From Candidatus Epulonipiscium viviparus (lineage in GTDB: Bacteria; Bacillota; Clostridia; Lachnospirales; Cellulosilyticaceae), in assembly GCF_030708075.1 (NCBI RefSeq), contig NZ_CP117982.1, forward strand, positions 1,348,528 through 1,412,527: a stretch of 64,000 nucleotides of DNA, given 5' to 3'. Positions 10,120 through 18,768 of this stretch are shown here, in pieces. Position numbers and translations under genes: made by a program. Each line of letters starts with the position of its first letter. Position 1 is the first letter of the stretch. The notes beneath the pieces were generated by a model, which did no database searches, had not been told where the DNA came from, and saw nothing but the letters and a program-made list of their open reading frames with translations.

Positions 10120-11265
10120 TTATTTTTTATCTATGTTTGTAGGTAAAAACGTAAACATTTTATCTTCAAAGGTCTGCGGACAAAGCATTAAAATAACTAT
10201 ATCTGGATTGACTTCATTAATATGTGTTAATAATCCATCGGGTGTATTTTTTCTAAGATCTACCATATGAACCTCGCCATATTGCAGAGATAAGAAAGGA
10301 CCTAGAGGTCGTGCAAAAGAATCTCGTATTATAAATATTTTTTTGTCATTTACAGAAAAATGATTGGTGATTTTAAGATAATCAACATCCCAACCTAAAT
10401 ATATTTCATAAATATTAGTCTGATGAGGGACATTTAACGCTATATTTGCTTGTGTATGCATAAGAGTTTCAGAGAAAGAACCCGTTTTGTGGATATTCTT
10501 AGTGGGAATATCTATCGTAAGGTATGTATCAAATTTTGGATAAATTACAGTAAAATCATCACTACCCGCAAATGATTCACTTGTTCTAGAGCCTCGGGAA
10601 CCTAAAAAGATGTTTTCGTAGGTATCACAATGATAGTTGTTAATATCTTGAAGATATGAATTAGGAATTACAGATAAAATTGGTGATATAAAGTCGGTAA
10701 TCTTGGAAGTGGCCCAAAAAGCTGTTTCAATTTTATAATGATGATCAGTTTTGTAAAATAAATTATAATGGGATAATCCTTCAGCCATAATTAATTGTCG
10801 TAGATCTAGTACAGAGATATCATCAAGTTGAGAAATTAGATTATCAGCATTGCGATTAGCAAAAGTTTCATAACCAAGAGGTAGTTCAAAATCATTAGGT
10901 AATTTATGAGGTGCTTGTATATATATAAATGGTATATTTAAATTATCGAGATATTCATTAAATTTTAGTGTATTGGTGGCGTAAGGTTCAGTATCAAGTT
11001 TGGGAACAGCTTCTGTAAGATGCCCATTAGAAAGTTTGATAACTCGATTTAGTTCTTTGTGATTAAAAAGGTTAGCAATATCTGCATTTAAGTTGATATA
11101 ATATTGCTTATTTATAAAATTTTCAGCAAATAATTTTTCTATATTTTGGTTGGTTTCTTTTATAGAGACATTTTCATGTTTTGCATGATTATATTGATCA
11201 AAAAACATGTCAATATTTTGATTACTAATAAAAAGTAAAATTATAAAAAATAGTATAGCGGTCAT
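10120..11265 (-). CDS. AlgX/DHHW-type SGNH-hydrolase-like protein
   Basis: This 381-residue protein has one N-terminal membrane segment (about 3-14, with a short cytoplasmic end) and an extracytoplasmic domain with YKTDHHYK at 171-178. That is the DHHW/AlgX-AlgJ type motif found in polysaccharide O-acetylation partners. A later IIRDSFARPLGPFL segment carries the nucleophile-type Ser of the SGNH fold. Such proteins normally work with an MBOAT acyltransferase, and none is encoded nearby. The start is the ATG at 11265: GGAGG lies 8 nt upstream and overlaps an earlier in-frame ATG. It sits 51 nt upstream of the amidase gene on the same strand. Its acceptor polymer is unknown. Confidence 0.75.
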   Translation of the reverse strand: MTAILFFIILLFISNQNIDMFFDQYNHAKHENVSIKETNQNIEKLFAENFINKQYYINLNADIANLFNHKELNRVIKLSNGHLTEAVPKLDTEPYATNTLKFNEYLDNLNIPFIYIQAPHKLPNDFELPLGYETFANRNADNLISQLDDISVLDLRQLIMAEGLSHYNLFYKTDHHYKIETAFWATSKITDFISPILSVIPNSYLQDINNYHCDTYENIFLGSRGSRTSESFAGSDDFTVIYPKFDTYLTIDIPTKNIHKTGSFSETLMHTQANIALNVPHQTNIYEIYLGWDVDYLKITNHFSVNDKKIFIIRDSFARPLGPFLSLQYGEVHMVDLRKNTPDGLLTHINEVNPDIVILMLCPQTFEDKMFTFLPTNIDKK

Positions 11266-11366
11266 AAGATATTCCTCCATTTTAATATAATATACAGATT
11301 ATGTCACATATAGATGATTTTGTCTAATTAAATCCGTTTATCCTAGTTTGCCAAAAATATAACATT

Positions 11367-13226
11367 ATGATAAAATATTTTAAATACATGCAAAAAGGGG
11401 TGTCTAAAAGAAAAAAAATGGAAAATTTAAAATTATTGCAATTAGAGCATGATGTTATTATATTAATAGATTGTATAAATGATAGTTATCAGATTTTAAT
11501 GGATACAAAAAATTATTTTGATGCCACGTTTAAAAAAGAAGGTAAGCTAAGTAAATTAAGAGTATCTGAAGAAAGAAAATTTCCAGATATGGACATTAAA
11601 GAAATCTTAGATAGAGTATTTAGTGAACAAAAAAAATTTCAAGTAAATTTTGAAAATGAAATTAGTTCGTATATACATTTATTCTTATATCTTCCTCAAA
11701 AAGAAAAATATCTTTGTTGCATACATGAAAATTATAATTTAGAAGAAAGCAGTGTGGAAAAAACATTTGAAAAAGCTAATATGAGGCAACAATTAAGCAA
11801 TATGATAACTCAATTTTTTAAAAATATTTTTTTCAAATATGAGGCTGTGGAAAAAGTATTTATGTTTTATGAAGATATTTTGTTTAGTAAAGTTATTTTG
11901 GTGATTTCATATGAAGAAATATTAAGGTCAAATTTTATACACTATGATGACGTAGAAAATTTTGAAAAATTTATTCAAGGATTTACTAAATTAAAAAAAG
12001 ATAATGCAGAATTTCGCTTAAAATTTAGAGGAGATAGTTATAATTGGTTTAGAATGTATTATGATATAGAATTTAATGATAATGAAGTTATAAGTGTTTT
12101 CGGAGTATTAAAGGTAATTGACGCTGAAATAAAATATAAGTATAAATCAGAACGTGATTTGCTAACAGGATTATATAACAAGCTAACAACAGAAAGACTT
12201 GTTGAAAAAGCTCTCAATTATAGTACGGCAAATAGTTATTTGATCATGATAGATGTGGATAATTTTAAAGCTATAAATGATAATTTAGGACATATTTTTG
12301 GAGATGCAGTATTAATTAATTTAGCTGATAGTCTAAAATCTATTTTTCACCAAATTGATATAATAGGGAGGATTGGAGGTGACGAATTTTTAGTATATAC
12401 AAAGCATGTTGAATCTACAGACAGTTTGTGTACGATACTTGAAAAAATTTGCAAGGCTTTTAATCAGAAATATTTAGATGGATATATGGAGCATGAAATA
12501 TCAAGTAGTATAGGAGTAAGTCGATTTGGAAAAGATGGAGTGACTTTTGGTGAACTTGCAAATAAGGTAGATATTGCTATGTATCAGGCGAAAAATGCAG
12601 GTAAAAATCGGTACGTAATTTATAATGAGATGGAGTATGATGATAGTCTGATAATAGAGGGAACGCATTTTAACTCTATGAAAAGAATTTCTTCACATTT
12701 TATAGATATTGATATTTGCTTTAACCTATTTAATGTTTTTTATGGTGAAAAAAATCCTATTGAATGTTTAGATAAAATAATGAATATATTGGGAAATCAA
12801 TATGATATTGACAGAGTATATATTTTTAAAGTTAATAAAGCATTAGGAAAAAGTATGTTTAAGTATGAATGGGTCAATGGAAAATCTGATGACATGCCAG
12901 CTCTTCCCAGAGAGATACCGTTATCTCTAATTCAACCAATTTTAAATTTATATGACGAAGGAGGAATTTTCTATTTTGATTCTTCTATGGAATTTGGAGA
13001 AGAGTTTTGGGCGGGAATGCCATATAGAGACATTAAATCTATGCTACATTGTTCAGTAAATATAGATGAAAATTTTATGTTAACAATAGGATTTGATAGA
13101 TATACACCACAGATTCAATGGACCCAAAAAAGTATTAATACTCTGGTTTTTTTGGCCAAAACAGTAGGAGTGTATTTGTTGGGACTTGGAAATTTGAAAT
13201 TCTTTTTAGAAAGAGGTGATGCGTAG
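11367..13226 (+). CDS. PAS-GGDEF-GAF diguanylate cyclase
   Basis: Up to 619 residues with no membrane segment. An N-terminal sensory region of about 250 residues ends in a PAS-like stretch (FRMYYDIEF). A complete GGDEF domain follows, with DLLTGLYNK, DVDNFKAINDNLGH, RIGGDEF at about 335-341 and AMYQAKNAGKNRY, and then a GAF-like C-terminal domain. It should make cyclic di-GMP. The inhibitory RxxD site is HQID, so product feedback may be lost. The start is uncertain: ATG codons at 11367, 11388 and 11418 all lack a well-spaced ribosome site, and comparison with the downstream paralog favours the one at 11418. The next gene begins directly at its stop codon. Confidence 0.88.
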   Translation: MIKYFKYMQKGVSKRKKMENLKLLQLEHDVIILIDCINDSYQILMDTKNYFDATFKKEGKLSKLRVSEERKFPDMDIKEILDRVFSEQKKFQVNFENEISSYIHLFLYLPQKEKYLCCIHENYNLEESSVEKTFEKANMRQQLSNMITQFFKNIFFKYEAVEKVFMFYEDILFSKVILVISYEEILRSNFIHYDDVENFEKFIQGFTKLKKDNAEFRLKFRGDSYNWFRMYYDIEFNDNEVISVFGVLKVIDAEIKYKYKSERDLLTGLYNKLTTERLVEKALNYSTANSYLIMIDVDNFKAINDNLGHIFGDAVLINLADSLKSIFHQIDIIGRIGGDEFLVYTKHVESTDSLCTILEKICKAFNQKYLDGYMEHEISSSIGVSRFGKDGVTFGELANKVDIAMYQAKNAGKNRYVIYNEMEYDDSLIIEGTHFNSMKRISSHFIDIDICFNLFNVFYGEKNPIECLDKIMNILGNQYDIDRVYIFKVNKALGKSMFKYEWVNGKSDDMPALPREIPLSLIQPILNLYDEGGIFYFDSSMEFGEEFWAGMPYRDIKSMLHCSVNIDENFMLTIGFDRYTPQIQWTQKSINTLVFLAKTVGVYLLGLGNLKFFLERGDA

Positions 13227-13318
13227 GTGTTTGATGACTTAAAAGGAGATGAATTATTTCTGCATATTCATGACGCCATTGCTATTTTAGATGAAAAAAA
13301 GGTCATTACAAAATTTTG
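13227..13318 (+). other. Out-of-frame N-terminus of the second GGDEF gene, with slippery site
   Basis: A GTG at 13227 directly follows the previous stop codon and has AGAGGTG 8 nt upstream. The 30-codon frame from it stops at the TGA ending 13319. Its residues include HDAIAILDEKK and match HDVIILIDCIND of the upstream paralog. At 13294-13300 the reading frame is gaA AAA AAG, the canonical -1 slippery heptamer (A_AAA_AAG). Slipping back one base leads into the frame that opens the GGDEF protein and continues the paralog match as YKILIDKIEYF against YQILMDTKNYF. I see no strong downstream hairpin or close upstream SD-like enhancer. It may be programmed frameshifting, transcript slippage, a real mutation or a sequencing error. 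Confidence 0.7.
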
Positions 13319-15049
13319 ATTGATAAAATAGAATATTTTGTTAAGATGCCACCAATAGGTAAATTGGATACATTTCTTATTGCTCAAGACAATAGTGTAT
13401 CTAGCAATAAAACACTGCATTTAAAAACGAATTTAGGATATTTAAGTGAAAAGAAATTAAATTTTAATGTATTAAAAAATGATGAAAAATTTTTGATAAC
13501 TTTATATTTTATTCCTAAACAGGAAATATACGTTTATTGTGTAGATCATTTAAATGAAGATTTTGTGGTAATAGGCTCATCGAAGACTAAAAAGAAAGTT
13601 AGTTATTCTATGACTAATGTTATGTTTACTTTAAATGAAAATGCATTTTTTACGTTTGATATTGCAAAGAATGAATTTGTTTTTTATCGCGATTTTTTAA
13701 TGCATAATGCATACAAAACTATCCCCTTAGTAGAATTTTATACTAAAGGATTGGTAGAGAAAGATGTAGAAATTTTTAGCGAATTTATTAAAAGTATGAA
13801 AAGAGGAGAACAGTCAATTTATGAGTTTAGACTGAAAACTAATAGTAATACTATGCCGTGGATTAGTATAGCGTATGATATAGAGTTCGAAAATGGAAAG
13901 CCTACAAAAATTTTTGGTGTAATTAAAGATATCGATGCAGAGGTTAGATATAAATTTAACTCGGAACGAGATTTGCTAACTGGTTGCTATAATAAAGTGA
14001 CAAGTATAGAGTTAGTAGAATATATCTTAAAAAATGATTATGCAAAGGGAACGTGCTATTTAATAATAATTGATATCGATAATTTTAAGGCAATTAATGA
14101 CAATATGGGGCATTCTTATGGAGACATAGTACTGACATCTTTGGCAGAGCGATTGAAAAATATTTTTAGAAGCGGAGATGTTATTGCACGAATTGGCGGC
14201 GATGAATTTATGGTGTTTTTGAAAAATCTTAAAGACGAACAAGTCTTAAAAGAACGGCTGAATGCAATTTTACATGCATTTAATAATGTATATTTTGATG
14301 GAGTTAATAAATATGAAATTTCTAGCAGTATAGGAGTATCGTCGTATAGTCGAGATGGAAATAATTTTGCAACGTTATTTAATAAAGCAGACATAGCCAT
14401 GTATAATGCAAAGCAAGGTGGCAAAAATCAATATTGTATATACAAAGAAAATATGAAAGCGAAAAATACTGATTTACAAAATACAGGCATTGATTCAATC
14501 AAAAGAAATAGTGCGCAGTTTATTGATGCGGCTGTATGTTTCGAAGTTTTTAAAATGTTATGTGAAAGTGAGTTAAAAGAAAAGGTGATTTTAAGAATAT
14601 TTGAATATATAGGAAAGCTATTTCATATGGATCGATGCTATATTATGAAATATGATGAGGAATTACAAGTGTATAAGCACACCTATCAATGGTGTAATGA
14701 AGGAATAGAAAAATCTAAATTTGATACTGTGGACGAAAGTTATATTAAGGAGCTAGTAGCATTGTATGGCGAACAAGGTATAGGTATTTTTTCTAATACT
14801 CAAGAAGCTCCAGAATGTTTAGTGGAGGTATGTATAGACGATAATATTATATCAATGCTAAATTGTGCAATCGAAAAAATGGACAAAGTTCAATTGATTG
14901 CTGGATATGACAGGTGTACTAAAAATCATGAGTGGAATCAAAAAATGATTAATACGCTAATATATATTTCTAAAATTATAGGGGTATATTTGACAAGCGA
15001 AAAAATTGCAATGAATCAAAGTATACCCCTCACAAATGGAGAGGTGTAA
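13316..15049 (+). CDS. PAS-GGDEF-GAF diguanylate cyclase, tandem paralog
   Basis: 577 residues in this frame, paralogous along its whole length to the preceding gene. It has a PAS-like stretch (WISIAYDIEF), then DLLTGCYNK, DIDNFKAINDNMGH, RIGGDEF at about 292-298, AMYNAKQGGKNQY, and a GAF-like C-terminus. Unlike its neighbour it keeps an RxxD inhibitory site (RSGD) before GGDEF, so it should be product-inhibited. The TTG at 13316 has no ribosome site; the natural start is almost certainly GTG 13227 in another frame (see preceding entry), giving about 607 residues. The two genes are translationally coupled, which suggests that two related sensors feed one cyclic di-GMP pool. Confidence 0.87.
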   Translation: MIDKIEYFVKMPPIGKLDTFLIAQDNSVSSNKTLHLKTNLGYLSEKKLNFNVLKNDEKFLITLYFIPKQEIYVYCVDHLNEDFVVIGSSKTKKKVSYSMTNVMFTLNENAFFTFDIAKNEFVFYRDFLMHNAYKTIPLVEFYTKGLVEKDVEIFSEFIKSMKRGEQSIYEFRLKTNSNTMPWISIAYDIEFENGKPTKIFGVIKDIDAEVRYKFNSERDLLTGCYNKVTSIELVEYILKNDYAKGTCYLIIIDIDNFKAINDNMGHSYGDIVLTSLAERLKNIFRSGDVIARIGGDEFMVFLKNLKDEQVLKERLNAILHAFNNVYFDGVNKYEISSSIGVSSYSRDGNNFATLFNKADIAMYNAKQGGKNQYCIYKENMKAKNTDLQNTGIDSIKRNSAQFIDAAVCFEVFKMLCESELKEKVILRIFEYIGKLFHMDRCYIMKYDEELQVYKHTYQWCNEGIEKSKFDTVDESYIKELVALYGEQGIGIFSNTQEAPECLVEVCIDDNIISMLNCAIEKMDKVQLIAGYDRCTKNHEWNQKMINTLIYISKIIGVYLTSEKIAMNQSIPLTNGEV

Positions 15050-15056
15050 AATTAAC

Positions 15057-15974
15057 TTATGGTAAGTGTTTGCCAGCAGCTGTGTATAGCCTATACCATT
15101 CTTCTCGAGTAAGAGTAATCTGAGAAGCTTTAGCAATGTTTTGGAGTCGTTCGAAATTTGTGGTCCCAACAATGGTTTGAATCTTTGCAGGATGTCTTAA
15201 AATCCAGGCAACAGCGATCGCACTATTAGAAACAGAATATTTTTGCGTTAGTTCATAAATTACAGAATTTAATAAACTATATTCCGGATTATCAAGGAAA
15301 GTGCCACTAATAAAACCTTTTTGAAATGGTGACCATGCTTGAATGGTAATATTATTTAATCTGCAATAGTCTAGGATGCTTCCATCTCTATTAATTCCGG
15401 CATCAAAGCTTGTATTTACATTTAAACCAGAATCAATTATCTTACATTCAGGAATACTCAGTTGCAGCTGATTTATAGCCATTTTTTGACTACAATATTG
15501 GTTTAAGAGTTGGATTTGATAAGCATTAAAGTTGCTAACACCAAAATATTTTACCTTGCCAGATTTTTTGAGCTCATCAAAAGTTTCGGCAACTTCTTCT
15601 GGTTCGATTAATGCATCAGGACGATGGAGCAATAATATGTCTAAATAATCAGTTTGGAGGTTTTTAAGACTATTGTCAACAGAATAAATTATATGCTCTT
15701 TTGAAGCTTCATATAGTCCTTTTTTTATACAACATTTGCTTTGTAATATCATTTTTTCTCTGATAGAACTATTCATTTCGATTGCTTGGGAAAAAAATTT
15801 TTCTGCTTCACCGGCACCATATATATCAGCATGATCAAAAAAATTGATGCCTTCGTCCAATGCTGTTTGTATTAACCTTTGCGCATCAGATTGAGATAAG
15901 CGATTAATTCTCATACAGCCTAAAGCAATTTCTGGTACTTCTAAGTTGATTTCCTTAATTAAGATTTTTTTCAT
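15057..15974 (-). CDS. Aldo/keto reductase, YdhF-like
   Basis: This 305-residue NADPH-dependent reductase of the AKR superfamily has ALGCMRINR near the N-terminus, then FFDHADIYGAGEAE with the catalytic Asp and Tyr. ILQSKCCI stands at the catalytic Lys position, followed by DILLLHRPD with the His, and GVSNF. The C-terminus carries the phosphate-binding IVGTTNFERL. Substrate is unknown; relatives reduce small aldehydes or ketones. The ATG at 15974 is chosen because GGAG lies 6 nt upstream; a longer TTG reading to 15986 is less likely. It converges on the GGDEF gene with only 7 nt between stop codons and no visible terminator. Confidence 0.9.
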   Translation of the reverse strand: MKKILIKEINLEVPEIALGCMRINRLSQSDAQRLIQTALDEGINFFDHADIYGAGEAEKFFSQAIEMNSSIREKMILQSKCCIKKGLYEASKEHIIYSVDNSLKNLQTDYLDILLLHRPDALIEPEEVAETFDELKKSGKVKYFGVSNFNAYQIQLLNQYCSQKMAINQLQLSIPECKIIDSGLNVNTSFDAGINRDGSILDYCRLNNITIQAWSPFQKGFISGTFLDNPEYSLLNSVIYELTQKYSVSNSAIAVAWILRHPAKIQTIVGTTNFERLQNIAKASQITLTREEWYRLYTAAGKHLP

Positions 15975-16049
15975 AATGTGCTCCAAGTTTTATAAAATTT
16001 TATACCTATCTATAACTTATCATTCATTATAGGTAATAGTCAAGCCGCC

Positions 16050-16078
16050 TTGACAAATAAAAATTGGATTGCTATACT
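16050..16078 (+). promoter_or_regulatory. Sigma-A promoter of ahpC
   Basis: TTGACA (16050-16055), a 17-nt spacer ending in TGC, and TATACT (16073-16078): a near-consensus promoter about 60 nt upstream of the ahpC start. A CTATAA...TTATAG inverted pair just upstream (about 16012-16032) could be a regulator site, but it does not match a PerR box well. Confidence 0.85.
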
Positions 16079-16137
16079 GAATTTTAGCAAACGATTATTT
16101 TTTTATGAATATTTTGTATTAATTTAGGAGGGTTTTT

Positions 16138-16701
16138 ATGTCATTAATTGGAAAAGAGATTGTAGAATTTAGTGCAAAAGCATATTATCAAAATCAATTT
16201 AAAGATATTGAAAAACTAGATACGTTAGGTAAATGGAACGTATTCTTTTTTTATCCTGCAGATTTTACATTTATATGTCCTACAGAACTAGAAGATCTTG
16301 CTAATAAATATCCAGAGTTTAGATCAATAGGTTGCGAAATATACTCCGTATCTTGTGATACGCATTTTGTTCATAAAGCATGGCATTCAGCGTCGCCAAC
16401 TATTAAAAAAATTGAATATCCAATGCTTGCCGACCCAACAGGGTATTTAGCTCGTAGCTTCGATGTTTATATTGAAGAGGATGGGATGGCAGAGCGTGGA
16501 ACTTTTATCGTAAATCCACAAGGAAAAATTGTAGCGTATGAAATTTTGGCTGGTAATATAGGTAGAAATTCTGACGAACTTTTAAGACGTGTTCAGGCTC
16601 TGCAATATGTTTATAAGCATGGAGACGAAGTTTGTCCAGCTAAATGGGAGGTTGGAAGTAAAACTCTAAAACCCAGCCTTGATTTAGTGGGATTGTTATA
16701 A
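16138..16701 (+). CDS. ahpC: Alkyl hydroperoxide reductase C (2-Cys peroxiredoxin)
   Basis: This 187-residue typical 2-Cys peroxiredoxin reduces hydrogen peroxide, organic peroxides and peroxynitrite in the cytoplasm. The peroxidatic Cys47 is in DFTFICPTE and the resolving Cys166 in GDEVCPAKW; the YPMLADPTG and GTFIVNPQGKI segments are also typical. Length equals the AhpC family norm. ATG has GGAGGG upstream. The electron donor is probably the flavoprotein encoded directly downstream. An intrinsic terminator lies between the two, so the reductase is likely made at a lower level by read-through. Confidence 0.97.
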   Translation: MSLIGKEIVEFSAKAYYQNQFKDIEKLDTLGKWNVFFFYPADFTFICPTELEDLANKYPEFRSIGCEIYSVSCDTHFVHKAWHSASPTIKKIEYPMLADPTGYLARSFDVYIEEDGMAERGTFIVNPQGKIVAYEILAGNIGRNSDELLRRVQALQYVYKHGDEVCPAKWEVGSKTLKPSLDLVGLL

Positions 16702-16708
16702 GCAAATA

Positions 16709-16745
16709 AAATACATTTAGCTTTGGGGCTAAGTGTATTTTTTTT
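16709..16745 (+). terminator. Intrinsic terminator between ahpC and its reductase gene
   Basis: AAATACATTTAGC (16709-16721), loop TTTGGG, and GCTAAGTGTATTT (16728-16740) form a 13-bp stem with one G-T pair, followed by T-rich sequence. It probably causes partial termination after ahpC. Confidence 0.85.
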
Positions 16746-16761
16746 AGAAAGGATAACTAGA

Positions 16762-18387
16762 ATGGAAAAAAATTATGACGATATGTATGACATGATAATT
16801 GTAGGAGGAGGGCCTGCGGGGCTCAGTGCAGCGATATATATGTCTAGAGCAAAGTATAAAACTTTAGTTCTTGAAAAAGAGAAGTTTGGTGGTCAAATTG
16901 TAATCACATCCGAAATAGTGAATTATCCTGGGGTACTTTCTACAAGTGGAACTAAATTAACTCAAGATATGCAAAAACAAGCTGAGTCTTTTGGGACAGA
17001 GTTTAAGTTAGAAGAAGTTATTGGATTAGATATGTCTGGAGATATAAAAATTGTTAAGACCAATATTAGAGAGTATAGAACTTTTGGAATAATTTTGGCA
17101 CTGGGTGCTTATCCACGACAAATAGGATTTAAGGGTGAAAAGGAATATAAAGGAAGAGGAGTTGCATATTGCGCGACTTGCGATGGAGAATTTTTTACCG
17201 ACATGCCTATATATGTTATAGGAGGAGGTCTAGCATCAGTTCAAGAAGGTGCCTTTTTAACCAAATATTCAAATAATGTACAAATAATCGTTAGAAAATC
17301 TGAATTTAATGTGCCCAAAATAATTAGTGATGAAGTATTGAAAAATCCAAAAATCAAAGTTCACTTTAATACAGAAGTAAAAGAAATTTGGGGAGATAAT
17401 ATCCTAAAAGCAATTCGACTGATTAACAATAAAACAGGTGAAGAAAGAGTAGAAAAAAATAATGGAGGCATAGGGGTCTTTGTGTTTGCTGGGTACGCAC
17501 CAAATACCGAATGGCTAGATAAAAGCATCGAAAAAGATGAAGGTTATATTATAACCAATATGCAGCAAGAAACGAATGTGGCAGGTGTGTATGCTGCAGG
17601 AGATGTATGTATAAAAGAATTGCGCCAAGTGGTAACAGCAGTATCAAATGGAGCAACTGCTGCTGTAGCTGCGGAAAAATATATAACCGCGATGCATGAA
17701 AAACTGGGTATCCCGGCATTTACTTTAACAACAACGAGATCCAAAAAAGTCTTAAATCCAGCAATAACACAGATGGATGATGCATTTTTGAGTCAAGAAA
17801 TGATTGATCAATTGGTTCCTGTTTTTGAAAAATTTGAAAATAAGGTTATTATAAATGCTGTGTTAAACGAAAGCTCTTTGGCACTAGAGATGTCAAGTTT
17901 AATGGATGAAATAGACCATCTTTCCGATAAATTGGTTGCAACAAAAAGTCAGGCAAATAAAGAAGAAATGGCACCATATTTAGAGTTATTGTATGCCGAT
18001 GGGACTCCTAGTGGAATTAAATTTTATTCAATGCCAGGTGGACATGAGTTTAATTCATTTATAATCAGCTTATATAATATTGCAGGGCCAGGAAAAACAA
18101 TTTCAGCGGAAGATGAAGCCAAGGCAAAATCCTTAAAGTCAAAAACCAACATAAAAGTGTTGATTTCACTGCATTGTACCATGTGTCCAGATGTTGTTAT
18201 GGCAGTAGGAAAAATTGCCACATTAAATCCATATATAAAAACTCAGATTATTGATATTGCACATTTCAATGATCTAAAAAATAAATATAATGTAATGAGT
18301 GTTCCTTGCATGGTAATTGATGATAAAGAAGTTTATTTTGGACGTAAAACTATTACACAAATTTTAAATATATTAAGTGAAGTGTAG
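16762..18387 (+). CDS. Thioredoxin-reductase-like flavoprotein with C-terminal thioredoxin-fold pair (AhpF-like, permuted)
   Basis: This 541-residue protein has an N-terminal FAD/NADPH reductase of the TrxB family: GGGPAGLSAAIYMSRA for FAD, CATC near 137-140 as redox centre, GGGLASVQEG for NADPH, and YAAGDV. From about residue 325 a tandem thioredoxin-fold domain follows, with CTMC near 471-474 and the cis-Pro segment MSVPCMVI. Classical AhpF carries this pair at its N-terminus, so here the order is reversed. Electrons should pass from NAD(P)H to FAD to CATC to CTMC to AhpC. ATG 16762 has AAAGGAT 8 nt upstream; an upstream TTG in the terminator loop is rejected. Confidence 0.9.
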   Translation: MEKNYDDMYDMIIVGGGPAGLSAAIYMSRAKYKTLVLEKEKFGGQIVITSEIVNYPGVLSTSGTKLTQDMQKQAESFGTEFKLEEVIGLDMSGDIKIVKTNIREYRTFGIILALGAYPRQIGFKGEKEYKGRGVAYCATCDGEFFTDMPIYVIGGGLASVQEGAFLTKYSNNVQIIVRKSEFNVPKIISDEVLKNPKIKVHFNTEVKEIWGDNILKAIRLINNKTGEERVEKNNGGIGVFVFAGYAPNTEWLDKSIEKDEGYIITNMQQETNVAGVYAAGDVCIKELRQVVTAVSNGATAAVAAEKYITAMHEKLGIPAFTLTTTRSKKVLNPAITQMDDAFLSQEMIDQLVPVFEKFENKVIINAVLNESSLALEMSSLMDEIDHLSDKLVATKSQANKEEMAPYLELLYADGTPSGIKFYSMPGGHEFNSFIISLYNIAGPGKTISAEDEAKAKSLKSKTNIKVLISLHCTMCPDVVMAVGKIATLNPYIKTQIIDIAHFNDLKNKYNVMSVPCMVIDDKEVYFGRKTITQILNILSEV

Positions 18388-18435
18388 GCTTGTTCAAAAA
18401 CAAAATTCGCAGCTGGTTGGTCTGCGATAAAATTA

Positions 18436-18693
18436 TTAATATAATATTAAAAATAATTCTATGATAAAAATTACACCACTAAGTATAGTGCTTATAATAG
18501 CAAGCAATTTGTGCTTATTAGCCAAGTTATCGATAGCTATTAATAAACCGAGTATTCCTAGGCATATTAAATTGACATGATTTGCAAAAGACAAACGTTG
18601 CAACAAAACAGATGGATCACTAGTAATTAAAGTTAAAGTCGAATAAAATACTGAAATAAGTCCTAGTAAAGTAGCGGTAAATTTGAGTTCCAT
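18436..18693 (-). CDS. Small membrane protein, paralog A
   Basis: An 85-residue hydrophobic protein with about three membrane segments. It shares the stretch ANHVNLICLGILGLLIA with the neighbouring 82-residue protein (ANHINLIALGILNFVIA), showing an old tandem duplication. No function is recognised. A plausible GGAGG-type site precedes the ATG. A short CGCAG/CTGCG hairpin lies past its stop, in the gap before the converging flavoprotein gene. Confidence 0.6.
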   Translation of the reverse strand: MELKFTATLLGLISVFYSTLTLITSDPSVLLQRLSFANHVNLICLGILGLLIAIDNLANKHKLLAIISTILSGVIFIIELFLILY

Positions 18694-18768
18694 ATAGAGA
18701 CCTCCACTCCAGTGTTAATATGATTCTGATATATTATAGTATTCAATTCGGCTTTTTGTTACAAAAAT

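Noticed and set aside
16005-16035. PerR box upstream of ahpC
   Set aside because: Only outer CTATAA/TTATAG halves are inverted; the spacing does not fit the PerR consensus.
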